Assembly (NCBI GenBank): GCA_015065005.1
Contig: SVRE01000010.1
Location: 1-45,596 of the forward strand
Direction: 5' to 3'
Source: Oscillospiraceae bacterium
GTDB lineage: Bacteria; Bacillota; Clostridia; Oscillospirales; CAG-272
Length of the DNA stretch: 45,596 bases
This document shows, in pieces, positions 1-7,447 of the stretch. Under the pieces are notes generated by a model. It worked only from the letters and a program-made list of their open reading frames with translations, was not told the origin of the DNA and searched no databases. Position 1 is the stretch's first letter. Each line of letters begins with the position of its first letter. The position numbers were made by a program, and so were the translations under genes.

Positions 1-795
1 GGTGAATATTGTGCTTCCGAATGTAAAGCCGTTTTTAATATCGCTTTTAAGCTCTTCCTTTTTTGTTTTCCTTGGCGCTTTTTTGTCCTCTGTATTTACG
101 GCAGGACAGGCAGAGGTGCTTATGGCGTGGTCACTTTCAACCGCGCCGTCAAAAATGCGAATGTGCCTTGTGGCACAGTCCTTAAGCTCCTCAAAATTGT
201 GTGTAACCACAATTAAAAGCTTATCCCTTGATACCTCACGCAAAAGCTCAATAATTTCCTTTGATGTGGCGGAGTCAAGATTTCCCGTAGGCTCATCAGC
301 CAAAATAATCGGGCTGTCCTTTGCAAGGGCGCGGGCAATAACTGTCCTTTGCTTTTGTCCGCCTGATAAACGGCTGCCCTTTTGCTTTATATGGGAGGTA
401 AGCCCAACGCGGTCTATAAGCTCAAGGGCGCGCGCTCGCCTTTCCTCCTTGCTTTCAATATGCATAAGGGCAAGCTCCACGTTTTGCAAAACCGTAAAGC
501 TCTCAATAATATTATAATCCTGAAAAATAAAGGAAATATATTTCTCTCGGTATTCCTCCCATTCGCTTTGCAAATAGTGGGAGGTTGCCTGGTTTTCTAT
601 GTAAAGCTCGCCCTCCTCATAGGAATCCATACCGCTGATAACATTCAAAAGTGTAGATTTACCGGAGCCGGACTTACCGGTAACCGCAACAAACTCCCCA
701 CGGTCAAAGGATAAATTCACCCCACGTATGCCAACGGAAACATTCCCCTCAGACACGTATATTTTTCCTATATCCTTAAGTGTCAGTAAAGCCAT
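1..795 (-). CDS. ABC transporter ATP-binding protein, MacB/LolD-type (partial, C-terminus beyond window)
   Basis: The frame is open from the ATG at 795 to the left edge, so at least 265 codons are present. The translation carries a Walker A (GKSGSGKST, about residues 40-48), Q-loop region, signature LSGGQKQR and Walker B with D-loop (IILADEPTGNLDS). These are features of the LolD/MacB/FtsE-type ABC ATPases that power export or extraction at the cytoplasmic membrane. After the ATPase domain the frame continues through a Lys/Glu-rich linker (about residues 235-255) without a stop, which in clostridia often means fusion to a FtsX-like permease; that part is inferred. An SD (GGGAG) precedes the ATG and an extended -10 lies further upstream. 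The substrate cannot be told from this part. Confidence 0.9.
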   Translation of the reverse strand, partial: MALLTLKDIGKIYVSEGNVSVGIRGVNLSFDRGEFVAVTGKSGSGKSTLLNVISGMDSYEEGELYIENQATSHYLQSEWEEYREKYISFIFQDYNIIESFTVLQNVELALMHIESKEERRARALELIDRVGLTSHIKQKGSRLSGGQKQRTVIARALAKDSPIILADEPTGNLDSATSKEIIELLREVSRDKLLIVVTHNFEELKDCATRHIRIFDGAVESDHAISTSACPAVNTEDKKAPRKTKKEELKSDIKNGFTFGSTIFT

Positions 796-826
796 ATTTT
801 TCTCCCTTCAAAAAGGTTATAATTCA

Positions 827-835
827 ATTATATCA
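827..835 (-). promoter_or_regulatory. Extended -10 promoter element for the 1-795 ABC gene
   Basis: The minus strand reads TGATATAAT, an extended -10 (TGnTATAAT), about 32 nt before the ATG at 795. No good -35 hexamer is seen at 16-18 bp; extended -10 promoters can work without one. Confidence 0.4.
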
Positions 836-925
836 CAATTTTAATTACAATTATATATACCGCGTATTTTTTACAAAATATTTATAAAATAATGCTCCTG
901 TATTGTGCCATCTATATTTTTGAAT

Positions 926-2278
926 TTACTGTGACGGTGGCACAAACATTGTTAACAAATGTTGTTTAGCGGAGGAGGGAGTGAGAAAGCTTGTAAATAG
1001 TCGTGAAAAAATACCGTGACCGATAATCTGCGTTATTCCATCCTTTTCAATTTCGATACCTTGACCGTTGATATCAAATATCCGATTACCACCCTTCATT
1101 TTTGAATTGATTTTGCTTGTTTCTTTTTTACTAAGCCATCTAATTGTACATCCGTCTTTCTCAAATGTGCTTAGCCACTTTTCTATGTCAATGGACATTT
1201 TAATGACTTTTTTTCCGGAAATTAATTCTAAAATGAAGGTATCGGAGAAGCCGTGGAGGAAAATTGGAAATGATAGTGGGTCGAAAAAAGAAGCCCTCAT
1301 ATCGTAAATTGGAAATTTAATTTTCAGTAAATCGTTCCAGGCATCAAAGACTTGACTTGGAAATTTTGTTATATCATATACTCCAATTAGCAAACAATCT
1401 TCGACGACAGAAATAGCATATCCCTTTTTGTGGCAGCTCAGCGACAAAGAGCGCAAGGTGTCAAAGAACGTGTTGGGCTGAACATCTCCTTGAACAATCC
1501 GAACCGTCTGACCGGTGAACAAGTCGGTACCATAACCGGTTGCAATCGTTTCGGATACTTGATATGTTTTGTTGATTTGCTTGGTAACTCTTTTAAATTG
1601 TTGCAAAAACCTATCATCCTTACCCTTTAGCTCCTGCTGTAATTTCTCGGGGCATTGGGTCTTTGATACGTCTTTGATGATCTCAAATATTTGGTCGTTT
1701 ACGGCTCCTTCTTTTAATTCGGAAATACATATTCCGTTGTCTTTATCGACTGTAACAACATCTCCTATTTGGATAAAGGAGGTTAAATCGCTAATCAGAG
1801 AAAAGCCACAGGGATGATTCTCTTTGTATTGCTTAATAAATGATAGCTCTGAGTCTAAATTTGAATTGGTTATAACTACAGGAAGAGCCCCACAGTACAA
1901 TCTTCTCATGGTAGACAAATCATAGCTAAATAATTGCCACGCAATAGCATCCATAAGCTTTCTAAGCACCTGTTCTTGAAATTTAACCCTTCTAAGCGTT
2001 AGGTTTATTTTGCTTGCTTCTTCTTTTTGGCGTTCACGTCTGGCATTCTTCAGGTCTGTTTTTAATTTCTCTTGCTCTAATATGATTTTTCTTAAAAGAG
2101 GGATGACACGATCCTGAGCAGCATAAAAGCCTTGATGGCACTGATAATAAAATATGTCTGCCTTTTCCGTATCCCTGATATTTTTGCTGTCAATTTCAAA
2201 ATCAATGTGGCAAATGCCGTATTCACGCACCAAGTAAATTAACGTTTTCAATTCTCGCAAAAACTTATTTTCGTTCAC
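926..2278 (-). CDS. Hypothetical protein, 450 aa, with coiled coil and PD-(D/E)xK-like motif
   Basis: I do not recognise the family. The start is GTG at 2278, chosen for the strong SD (GGGAGG) 8 nt upstream and a promoter just before it. It is soluble, with no signal peptide or membrane segment. Residues about 60-105 are rich in Lys, Arg, Glu and Gln and look like a coiled coil. Residues 164-195 contain a Gly-Asp (D173) followed 13 residues later by E187-L-K189, then Gly and Asn. This resembles the core of PD-(D/E)xK nucleases (D...ExK), and a Gln/Lys/Arg helix follows near 225-235 as in many of them. That assignment is only inference from the motif. The gene stands alone with its own promoter. 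Confidence 0.75.
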   Translation of the reverse strand: MNENKFLRELKTLIYLVREYGICHIDFEIDSKNIRDTEKADIFYYQCHQGFYAAQDRVIPLLRKIILEQEKLKTDLKNARRERQKEEASKINLTLRRVKFQEQVLRKLMDAIAWQLFSYDLSTMRRLYCGALPVVITNSNLDSELSFIKQYKENHPCGFSLISDLTSFIQIGDVVTVDKDNGICISELKEGAVNDQIFEIIKDVSKTQCPEKLQQELKGKDDRFLQQFKRVTKQINKTYQVSETIATGYGTDLFTGQTVRIVQGDVQPNTFFDTLRSLSLSCHKKGYAISVVEDCLLIGVYDITKFPSQVFDAWNDLLKIKFPIYDMRASFFDPLSFPIFLHGFSDTFILELISGKKVIKMSIDIEKWLSTFEKDGCTIRWLSKKETSKINSKMKGGNRIFDINGQGIEIEKDGITQIIGHGIFSRLFTSFLTPSSAKQHLLTMFVPPSQ

Positions 2279-2326
2279 AAAAGCTTCCTCCCTGTTTGGA
2301 ATTATACAAATTCTATGTTGGTTTTA

Positions 2327-2355
2327 ATTATAGCATATGAATTTTAATAAATCAA
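2327..2355 (-). promoter_or_regulatory. Promoter for the 450-aa hypothetical gene
   Basis: On the minus strand a -35 TTGATT (2350-2355) and a -10 TATAAT (2327-2332) are separated by exactly 17 bp, with TGC just before the -10 (extended -10). The GTG start lies about 50 nt downstream. Confidence 0.7.
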
Positions 2356-2359
2356 ACAT

Positions 2360-2526
2360 AAAAGGAAAAAGCCTTGCTCAACACGGCGTGATATTTTTGC
2401 TCTGCAAAAGTGGTATTCAATTCGCCCTTGCTTTCAACGCACGTGGCGCATATCACTCGACATAGGCGAATAGAAACGGCGCACCTGCGATAAAGCAGGT
2501 GCGCCGAAGTAGCACTTCTATCACTA
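2360..2526. repeat. Intergenic degenerate palindromic repeat stretch
   Basis: This stretch has no convincing gene. It contains GTGATATTTTTGCTCTGCAA-like text that resembles the GTGATAT/TTGC...GCAA palindromes at 19231-19285, and ends in a strong GC hairpin (2477-2506). I read it as a worn member of the same intergenic repeat family. Confidence 0.4.
2477..2506 (-). terminator. Hairpin terminator after the 2527-2937 gene
   Basis: A perfect 12-bp GC-rich stem (2477-2488 with 2495-2506) has a 6-nt loop. On the minus strand it is followed by TTTCTATT and sits 20 nt past the stop codon of the upstream gene. The U-tract is short, so termination may be partial. Confidence 0.55.
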
Positions 2527-2937
2527 TTATGAAAAATTCCTATCAATATATGCTTTCATTTCTTCAAAGCTTTGTACATCGTTAAACACTGCAGATGAAG
2601 CAACAATCTTAAGGTGCCCGCGATTTCTTTCCTTTTGGGACTTGTTTTGAGTGAATATAAAATCACTGCGCTTCAAATCATCAAAGTAATATTGGTTGTT
2701 GTTTGCTAAATTGGTAATGGTTAAAATATTGTCTTCAAAATAAAGCGCCCATTTAACCTTTGATACAGTAAAAAGCATTACTGCACAGCAAATTAATATG
2801 ATTGCTTCAAAAAGAATGAAAGCACCAATAGAAATAGTAAGCCCAAAACAAGCGACTATTGCCAATACAATACATGTAATTAAGACAGCTTTTATATTCC
2901 TTACAGATGATGAAATTGTTTGAAAATTGTTTTTCAA
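2527..2937 (-). CDS. Small two-helix membrane protein with C-terminal PH-like domain, TTG start
   Basis: A 136-aa protein of unknown function. Two long hydrophobic helices (about residues 14-60) are followed by a soluble domain of about 75 residues (from WALYFEDN) that looks like a bacterial PH-type domain: alternating beta strands, then a final helix. The frame is open further upstream, to an ATG at 3000. That extension runs into the palindromic element at 2971-3090 and has no ribosome site. A strong SD (AAAAGGAGG, 2944-2952) sits 6 nt before a TTG at 2937, which I take as the real start. The layout resembles the protein at 6617-7108. Confidence 0.65.
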   Translation of the reverse strand: MKNNFQTISSSVRNIKAVLITCIVLAIVACFGLTISIGAFILFEAIILICCAVMLFTVSKVKWALYFEDNILTITNLANNNQYYFDDLKRSDFIFTQNKSQKERNRGHLKIVASSAVFNDVQSFEEMKAYIDRNFS

Positions 2938-2943
2938 AATAAG

Positions 2944-2952
2944 CCTCCTTTT
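2944..2952 (-). promoter_or_regulatory. Ribosome binding site that fixes the TTG start at 2937
   Basis: The minus strand reads AAAAGGAGG, near-perfect SD, 6 nt before TTG. The upstream in-frame ATGs at 2961 and 3000 have no SD. Confidence 0.75.
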
Positions 2953-2970
2953 GCGTAGCATTTCATAACA

Positions 2971-3090
2971 TTTTCGCAGATACGAGCTATGAGTTGCCAA
3001 GGCAACGTTACGAGTCAGTAAGCTGACGTTATGAATTTGGCGAAGCAGAAATGCTTCGCCAAATGTTATGATATGACTTTTCTGCGAAAA
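2971..3090. repeat. MITE-like palindromic element between guaA and the membrane-protein gene
   Basis: A 120-bp element is bounded by exact 10-bp terminal inverted repeats (TTTTCGCAGA at 2971-2980, TCTGCGAAAA at 3081-3090). Inside are three perfect palindromes: TTGCC/GGCAA (2994-3005), GTCAG/CTGAC (3014-3027), and a 12-bp stem with a GAAA loop (3036-3063). Its right end touches the guaA stop codon (3091). It has no coding capacity and looks like a non-autonomous mobile repeat. Confidence 0.6.
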
Positions 3091-4086
3091 TCACTCCCAC
3101 TCAATTGTAGAAATTGGCTTTGGTGAGAGGTCGTAGGCAACACGGCAAACGCCGTCTACCTCGTTTAAAATACGGTCTGTAACCTTTTTAAGAAGCTCCC
3201 AGGGAAGCTCAGGCACGGTAGCTGTCATTGCGTCAACGGAGTTAACCGCACGGATAATTACGCACCAATCGTAAACTCTGTGGTCGTTCTTAACACCAAC
3301 GGAGCACATATCGGGAACAACAGTAAAGAACTGCCAGATCTTGTCAGTATAGCCGGCCTTTTCAACCTCCTCGCGAAGGATAGCGTCACTTTCTCTAACA
3401 GCCTCAAGCCTGTCTCTTGTAATAGCGCCAGTGCAGCGCACACCAAGACCCGGGCCCGGGAATGGCTGACGGTAAACCATAGATTCGGGCAAGCCAAGAG
3501 CGATACCAACAACTCTTACCTCGTCCTTATAAAGAAGCTTAAGTGGCTCAACAAGTGTAAACTTCAAGTCCTTTGGAAGTCCACCAACGTTGTGGTGCGC
3601 CTTGTGGCCCTTCTTGCTTTCAATAATGTCAGGGTAAATTGTACCCTGTGCCAAGAATTTAACACCCTTTTGCTTTCTTGCTTCCTCAGCAAAAACCTCG
3701 ATAAACTCTTTACCGATAATAGCTCTCTTTTCCTCAGGGCCTGCAACATTTTTAAGCTTACCAAGGAAACGGTCGGTCGCATCTACATAAACAAGGTTAG
3801 CATCAAGCTCGTCCTTAAAGAGCTTAATAACACCCTCACTCTCATTCTTACGCATTAAGCCGTGGTTAACGTGAACGCAAATAAGCTGCTTGCCAACAGC
3901 CTTAATAAGAAGCGCCGCTAAAACAGAGGAGTCAACACCACCGGACAAGGCAAGAAGCACCTTTTTGTCCTTAACTGTGTCACGAATAATCTGAACCTGC
4001 TCATCAATAAACTTGTTAGCAAGCTCCGGTGTGGTGATACGAGGCATATCCTCGGGGCGAACAATATCATTTTTCTTAACTGCCAT
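3091..4086 (-). CDS. guaA: GMP synthase, ATP-pyrophosphatase/dimerisation subunit only (no glutaminase domain)
   Basis: This encodes the synthetase half of GMP synthase, which adenylates XMP and aminates it to GMP in the last step of guanine nucleotide synthesis. The N-type ATP-PPase P-loop SGGVDSS is at residues 48-54. The C-terminal dimerisation domain shows the family motifs RQPFPGPGLGVR and, at the end, DLSPKPISTIEWE. At 331 aa it lacks the roughly 190-aa class I glutamine amidotransferase domain of usual bacterial GuaA (about 510 aa). The start is clear: an SD (GGAGG) precedes the ATG and a strong promoter lies about 40 nt upstream, so the missing domain was not simply misread. The arrangement matches archaeal-type subunit B. 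No partner glutaminase is in this window. Confidence 0.93.
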   Translation of the reverse strand: MAVKKNDIVRPEDMPRITTPELANKFIDEQVQIIRDTVKDKKVLLALSGGVDSSVLAALLIKAVGKQLICVHVNHGLMRKNESEGVIKLFKDELDANLVYVDATDRFLGKLKNVAGPEEKRAIIGKEFIEVFAEEARKQKGVKFLAQGTIYPDIIESKKGHKAHHNVGGLPKDLKFTLVEPLKLLYKDEVRVVGIALGLPESMVYRQPFPGPGLGVRCTGAITRDRLEAVRESDAILREEVEKAGYTDKIWQFFTVVPDMCSVGVKNDHRVYDWCVIIRAVNSVDAMTATVPELPWELLKKVTDRILNEVDGVCRVAYDLSPKPISTIEWE

Positions 4087-4126
4087 ATTAAATCCTCCGC
4101 AAAAGAAAACAAATTTTGATAAAAAA

Positions 4127-4155
4127 AGTATAGCACAATTTTATTTACAGTTCAA
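4127..4155 (-). promoter_or_regulatory. guaA promoter
   Basis: The minus strand has -35 TTGAAC (4150-4155), a 17-bp spacer and -10 TATACT (4127-4132) with TGC before it. The leader to the ATG is only about 35 nt, too short for a purine riboswitch. Confidence 0.85.
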
Positions 4156-4225
4156 GTGGTTAAGACATACTTTTTTGAAAAAATTTCAAGAAATTTTCGC
4201 CTGTTTTTTGTGCGATTTTACAATA

Positions 4226-4260
4226 GGCAAGCACACCCTTGACAAATGAAACAGCTTGCC
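4226..4260 (-). terminator. Possible weak terminator after the GtrA gene
   Basis: Inverted 7-bp arms GGCAAGC/GCTTGCC flank a 21-nt loop directly after the GtrA stop codon. No clear U-tract follows, so this is tentative. Confidence 0.3.
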
Positions 4261-4719
4261 TTAATTTTTCCTTTTGAATATTATGAATTTGCTGAAAAAG
4301 TAGTTTAAGATAATTACAACAACGGAAAGTATTGCTTTTGCAATCAGCGCCCCTGAAATGTCAAAGCCGAAAAGGCTAAGGGCAATATTTTTAAAGCCAC
4401 AAAGGTCCACAAGTAAAAGCATACCAAGCTCCTCAACTATTAAGCTGAATATACGCGCGCCCAAAAACTCTGCCGCCTCACGGACAAGGGTCTTACCACC
4501 CCAGCTTTTGGACTCGAAAACGAAAAGCTTGTTCATTACAAAGGCAAAGATAACAGTAACAATCCAAGACAAAAGGTTGGAAATTAAGTGCAGCTTGGTT
4601 GTTAAGATTAAATCAAACAGCCAGAATGAGGCGATGCTTACAAGGGTGGTAAGAACGCCGAAGAAAATATAAAGTATAATTTCCTTATGCTTTAGGTAAA
4701 GCGCCTTGAGTCTATTCAT
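4261..4719 (-). CDS. GtrA family membrane protein
   Basis: A 152-aa protein with four hydrophobic helices (about residues 16-38, 42-66, 88-112, 122-146) and the GtrA-family signature of a conserved Asn/Lys-Phe at the end of helix 2 (MNKLFVFES) and a C-terminal NYFFSKFIIFKRK. GtrA proteins are linked to translocation of lipid-linked sugars for cell-surface polysaccharides or teichoic acid glycosylation. The start is the ATG at 4719, preceded by GGGAGG at 6 nt; an in-frame TTG at 4725 lies too close to the SD. It is separated from guaA by about 175 bp that contain the guaA promoter. No glycosyltransferase is adjacent. Confidence 0.88.
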   Translation of the reverse strand: MNRLKALYLKHKEIILYIFFGVLTTLVSIASFWLFDLILTTKLHLISNLLSWIVTVIFAFVMNKLFVFESKSWGGKTLVREAAEFLGARIFSLIVEELGMLLLVDLCGFKNIALSLFGFDISGALIAKAILSVVVIILNYFFSKFIIFKRKN

Positions 4720-4749
4720 TTTCAACCTCCCTTGTATGCCAAAATAGTC

Positions 4750-4772
4750 ATTTTCGTATAGCGAAAATGCAC
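4750..4772 (-). terminator. Possible weak hairpin after the M3 peptidase gene
   Basis: Arms CATTTTCG/CGAAAATG with a 5-nt loop lie 30-50 nt past the peptidase stop and before GtrA. No long U-tract follows, so read-through into gtrA is possible. Confidence 0.3.
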
Positions 4773-4798
4773 CTTAATTATTCATTATTCACTGTTTT

Positions 4799-6487
4799 TC
4801 ATCCAAGCTTTTCAAGCAGTTCACGGCACATCCTTGCAACCTGGGAAAGGGCGCCGCTTTCAAATGGGGACTTCAAGCCTGCCATTTTAATAAGCTCTGT
4901 AAAATTATAATTTCCTGTACGGCCCGCGTGGTCAATATAGGTTCTTAAAGCACCCTCATAATCCTCAAGGCTGAGCTGTAAGAACTCAAAAGCGACAACC
5001 TGCGCCAAGCAGTAGTCAATATAGTAGAATGGGCTTTGGAAAATGTGGTTCTGGTACTGCCATCTTGTACCCTTTTCAAGATATTCAATTCCGTCTGCGT
5101 TCATATAAGGGCGGAACTGCTTTTCAAGGCTCTTCCACACTTCATTACGTTGCGCGGGGGTCATTTCTGGGTTTTCGTAAACGATTTGTTGGAAATAGTC
5201 AACTATAACACCGTAAGGGATAAAGGCAAGGGCAGAGAACAGGTGCTTATACTTGTATGCATCTGCACGCTCACCAAAGAATTTGTCCATATATTTCCAA
5301 GCAAAGAACTCCATACTCATGGAGTGGCTCTCTGCGGTTTCCATTCCGCCAAGCTGAGTTTCCGGTAGCATTTCGTTCCTGCCAACGTAATATGCAAATG
5401 CGTGGCCCGCCTCGTGGGTGATAACGTCAACGTCTGCGGTTGTACCGTTAAAGTTGGCAAATATAAACGGCTGGCGGTAATCGGGGAAGAAGGTCATATA
5501 TCCGCCTGTCCACTTGCCCTCACGGGGAAGCACGTCAAAGGCATCGGACTCAAACATCATATCAATAAACTCACGTGTTTCGGGGCTCATTTCGTGGTAC
5601 ATTTCCTTGCCTGCAGCCAAAATACCCTCTGCATCGAGGATTGGCTTCGGGTCATTTTCGGAATAGGTGCTGTCATCATAAAGCTTAAGCTCGTCAATGC
5701 CAAGCTTTTGGGCAATTTTCTTTTTAAGCTCAGTAATAACAGGCACTAAATCTGTCAGCACATTTTCACGGAAAACCTTAACCGCTTCCTTGTCGTATGC
5801 GGTTCTTTGCATAAGGTTGTAGCCCAAGCCAACATAGTTTTCGTAGCCAAGCTTTTTTGCCATCTTGTCGCGCACCTTAACCATCTTGTCATAAATCCCG
5901 TCAAGATAGTCACTGTTTTCCCCAAGGGACTTGCCCAATGCATTGTAAGCCTCGCGCCTTGTTTCCCTGTCGCTGTCCTGCATATACTTACGCAATGCGC
6001 CAAGGGTCAGCTTTTCCCCTCTGAAATCATAGGTAAGCTCGGAAACAAACTTGCTGTATTCTGTTGTAAGCCTGTTTTCCTCCTGCATTTCCTCAAGCAC
6101 ACGCTCATCAGCGCATTTCAAGGAAAGCTCCATCATTGTAATAACGAGAGGGTTTAATTCCTTTTTTGCCTCCTCTAAGTAAGGGGAGTCAAGGAAAGCC
6201 TTTGTAAACTTAATGTCGTACATTTGAATTTCGGGCAGGGCAGAGTTGTAGTAATCCATCTCGGCAGTGTAAAACTCATCACGGCTGTTAAGGTTCAAGC
6301 GTGTTGAAGCCAAGCGCGCCATAGTGCCCACATGCTCGCTCAAGGTATTGTATTCGTTTCGCAAGGAAAGAAGCTCATCTGAGCTTTTTGCATTTTCAAT
6401 TCTTGCAATTATGTCCTTTATTTGTTCAATAACAGAGTCCTTGGAAACTCTTACATATGCCATTTCGCTGATTTTTGTATATTTCAT
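4799..6487 (-). CDS. M3 family oligoendopeptidase (PepF-like zinc metallopeptidase)
   Basis: A 562-aa cytosolic metallopeptidase of the M3B (PepF/oligoendopeptidase F) group, which cleaves short peptides of about 5-20 residues. The zinc-binding HEAGH is at residues 358-362 and the third ligand region (GGMETAES) follows about 25 residues later. Length and the alpha-helical N-terminal half fit the family. The ATG at 6487 has a good SD (GAGGTG), and a consensus promoter lies upstream. It is divergent from the small membrane protein at 6617. It may be co-transcribed weakly with gtrA, as no strong terminator separates them. Its likely role is amino acid recycling. Confidence 0.93.
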   Translation of the reverse strand: MKYTKISEMAYVRVSKDSVIEQIKDIIARIENAKSSDELLSLRNEYNTLSEHVGTMARLASTRLNLNSRDEFYTAEMDYYNSALPEIQMYDIKFTKAFLDSPYLEEAKKELNPLVITMMELSLKCADERVLEEMQEENRLTTEYSKFVSELTYDFRGEKLTLGALRKYMQDSDRETRREAYNALGKSLGENSDYLDGIYDKMVKVRDKMAKKLGYENYVGLGYNLMQRTAYDKEAVKVFRENVLTDLVPVITELKKKIAQKLGIDELKLYDDSTYSENDPKPILDAEGILAAGKEMYHEMSPETREFIDMMFESDAFDVLPREGKWTGGYMTFFPDYRQPFIFANFNGTTADVDVITHEAGHAFAYYVGRNEMLPETQLGGMETAESHSMSMEFFAWKYMDKFFGERADAYKYKHLFSALAFIPYGVIVDYFQQIVYENPEMTPAQRNEVWKSLEKQFRPYMNADGIEYLEKGTRWQYQNHIFQSPFYYIDYCLAQVVAFEFLQLSLEDYEGALRTYIDHAGRTGNYNFTELIKMAGLKSPFESGALSQVARMCRELLEKLG

Positions 6488-6518
6488 AATAGCACCTCAT
6501 AATTAAATTACTCTTTAT

Positions 6519-6547
6519 ATATTAACATAAAAAGGCAAAGCTGTCAA
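6519..6547 (-). promoter_or_regulatory. Promoter of the M3 oligopeptidase gene
   Basis: The minus strand shows -35 TTGACA (6542-6547), a 17-bp spacer and -10 TAATAT (6519-6524). It lies back-to-back with the promoter for 6617. Confidence 0.82.
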
Positions 6548-6561
6548 TATTGGCGCACATC

Positions 6562-6590
6562 TTTACTTTTTAAGAAAAGTATGCTACAAT
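6562..6590 (+). promoter_or_regulatory. Promoter of the 6617 membrane-protein gene
   Basis: The plus strand has -35 TTTACT (6562-6567), a 17-bp spacer and -10 TACAAT (6585-6590) with TGC before it. The ATG lies 27 nt downstream. Confidence 0.62.
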
Positions 6591-6616
6591 AATTAAAAAT
6601 AAGAAAGGAGTACCCT

Positions 6617-7108
6617 ATGGATACCCTATTAACCGTTGTAACACCGCTTTTAATAGCGGTTTTAGGTATAATGCTGTTTACCCTGGCGCGAAGAGATAAT
6701 AAACGCAAGAATGAACAACTGAACAGATGTGCATTTATAATACGTTCCTCCTATTCCTGGGGCGTAATAATGATAATAATAGAAGTGTTGCTTGGCTCCC
6801 TTTTGGTTTTCGGCAATATTGGTGAGCCCTTTTCCATTGGAATCAATATTGCCCTTAGTATATTTTTACTGATTTTCGGATTTGGTATTCTGCAAGCCTT
6901 CAGGGAAAAGGTGGCAGTAAATGGTGATAACATTGTATATACTCCCACCATCGGAAAAAAACAGGAATACGTTTTTTCCGATATTGAGAAATTGGAAAGC
7001 AAAAGGACAGGCGTTTATATTTACGTGCGCGGCAAAAAAGCCTTCACCTTAGACCCCAGCGGCATTGGCACCGCCCTCTTTGTTGAAATCTACAAAACAC
7101 GTAAATGA
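6617..7108 (+). CDS. Small membrane protein with C-terminal PH-like domain, unknown function
   Basis: A 163-aa protein with three hydrophobic helices (about residues 3-23, 47-66, 72-92) and a C-terminal soluble domain of about 65 residues. That domain has strand-rich text (VNGDNIVYTP..., YVFSDIEKLE, GVYIYVRGKKAFTLD), which resembles the bacterial PH-like domains found in small membrane proteins. The layout (helices then PH-like domain) matches 2527-2937, although sequence similarity is weak. An SD (AAAGGAG) precedes the ATG and a promoter is visible. It is a monocistronic gene closed by the bidirectional hairpin at 7138-7167. Confidence 0.72.
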   Translation: MDTLLTVVTPLLIAVLGIMLFTLARRDNKRKNEQLNRCAFIIRSSYSWGVIMIIIEVLLGSLLVFGNIGEPFSIGINIALSIFLLIFGFGILQAFREKVAVNGDNIVYTPTIGKKQEYVFSDIEKLESKRTGVYIYVRGKKAFTLDPSGIGTALFVEIYKTRK

Positions 7109-7137
7109 TATTTTTTCCAAAATCATATTTAAATGAC

Positions 7138-7167
7138 AAAAAACGGAGTAGGTAAATACTCCGTTTT
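7138..7167. terminator. Bidirectional terminator between 6617-7108 and 7171-7425
   Basis: A perfect stem (AAAAACGGAGTA with TACTCCGTTTTT) and 6-nt loop is flanked by A-run and T-run, so it can end transcripts from both convergent genes. Confidence 0.88.
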
Positions 7168-7170
7168 TGC

Positions 7171-7425
7171 TTATTTTCTGTTTGCTTTTGCCTTTTCAAT
7201 TCTTTCGTTTGCTTCAGCGGTTCTCTTATTAGCCTCGGCAATTTTTTCATCTCTTTCTCTTTGCATCTTTTCCTGTCTTTGGGCAGGGGACATCTTTGCC
7301 TCCTCCCAATTTGCGCGGCTTTCTGCCTTTACAGCATTAAACTGTGCCTTGTCAACCTGGTGCTGTGCCTTAGCACTCTTCTTCATATCTCCAAATGCTT
7401 TTTTGAAAAAATTAATAATTCCCAT
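7171..7425 (-). CDS. Small charged alpha-helical protein, unknown function
   Basis: An 84-aa protein with no recognised family. The first 12 residues are a short amphipathic segment (GIINFFKKAFGDMKK). The remainder is almost entirely charged or polar and rich in Ala, Glu, Lys, Arg and Gln, predicting one long helix or coiled coil, with a repetitive end (EANKRTAEANERIEKAKANRK). An SD-like AAAGGAT lies about 10 nt before the ATG. It follows 7448-7804 by 22 bp on the same strand and precedes a good terminator, so the two probably form an operon. It may be a peripheral membrane partner of the neighbouring small membrane protein; this is inference from position only. Confidence 0.65.
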   Translation of the reverse strand: MGIINFFKKAFGDMKKSAKAQHQVDKAQFNAVKAESRANWEEAKMSPAQRQEKMQRERDEKIAEANKRTAEANERIEKAKANRK

Positions 7426-7447
7426 AATACTTTTATCCTTTATATGT

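Noticed and set aside
2352-2546. 64-aa open frame on the minus strand
   Set aside because: It overlaps repeat sequence and the GC hairpin, and has no SD.
4087-4260. Purine riboswitch upstream of guaA
   Set aside because: The promoter lies about 40 nt from the ATG and no three-way junction can be drawn.
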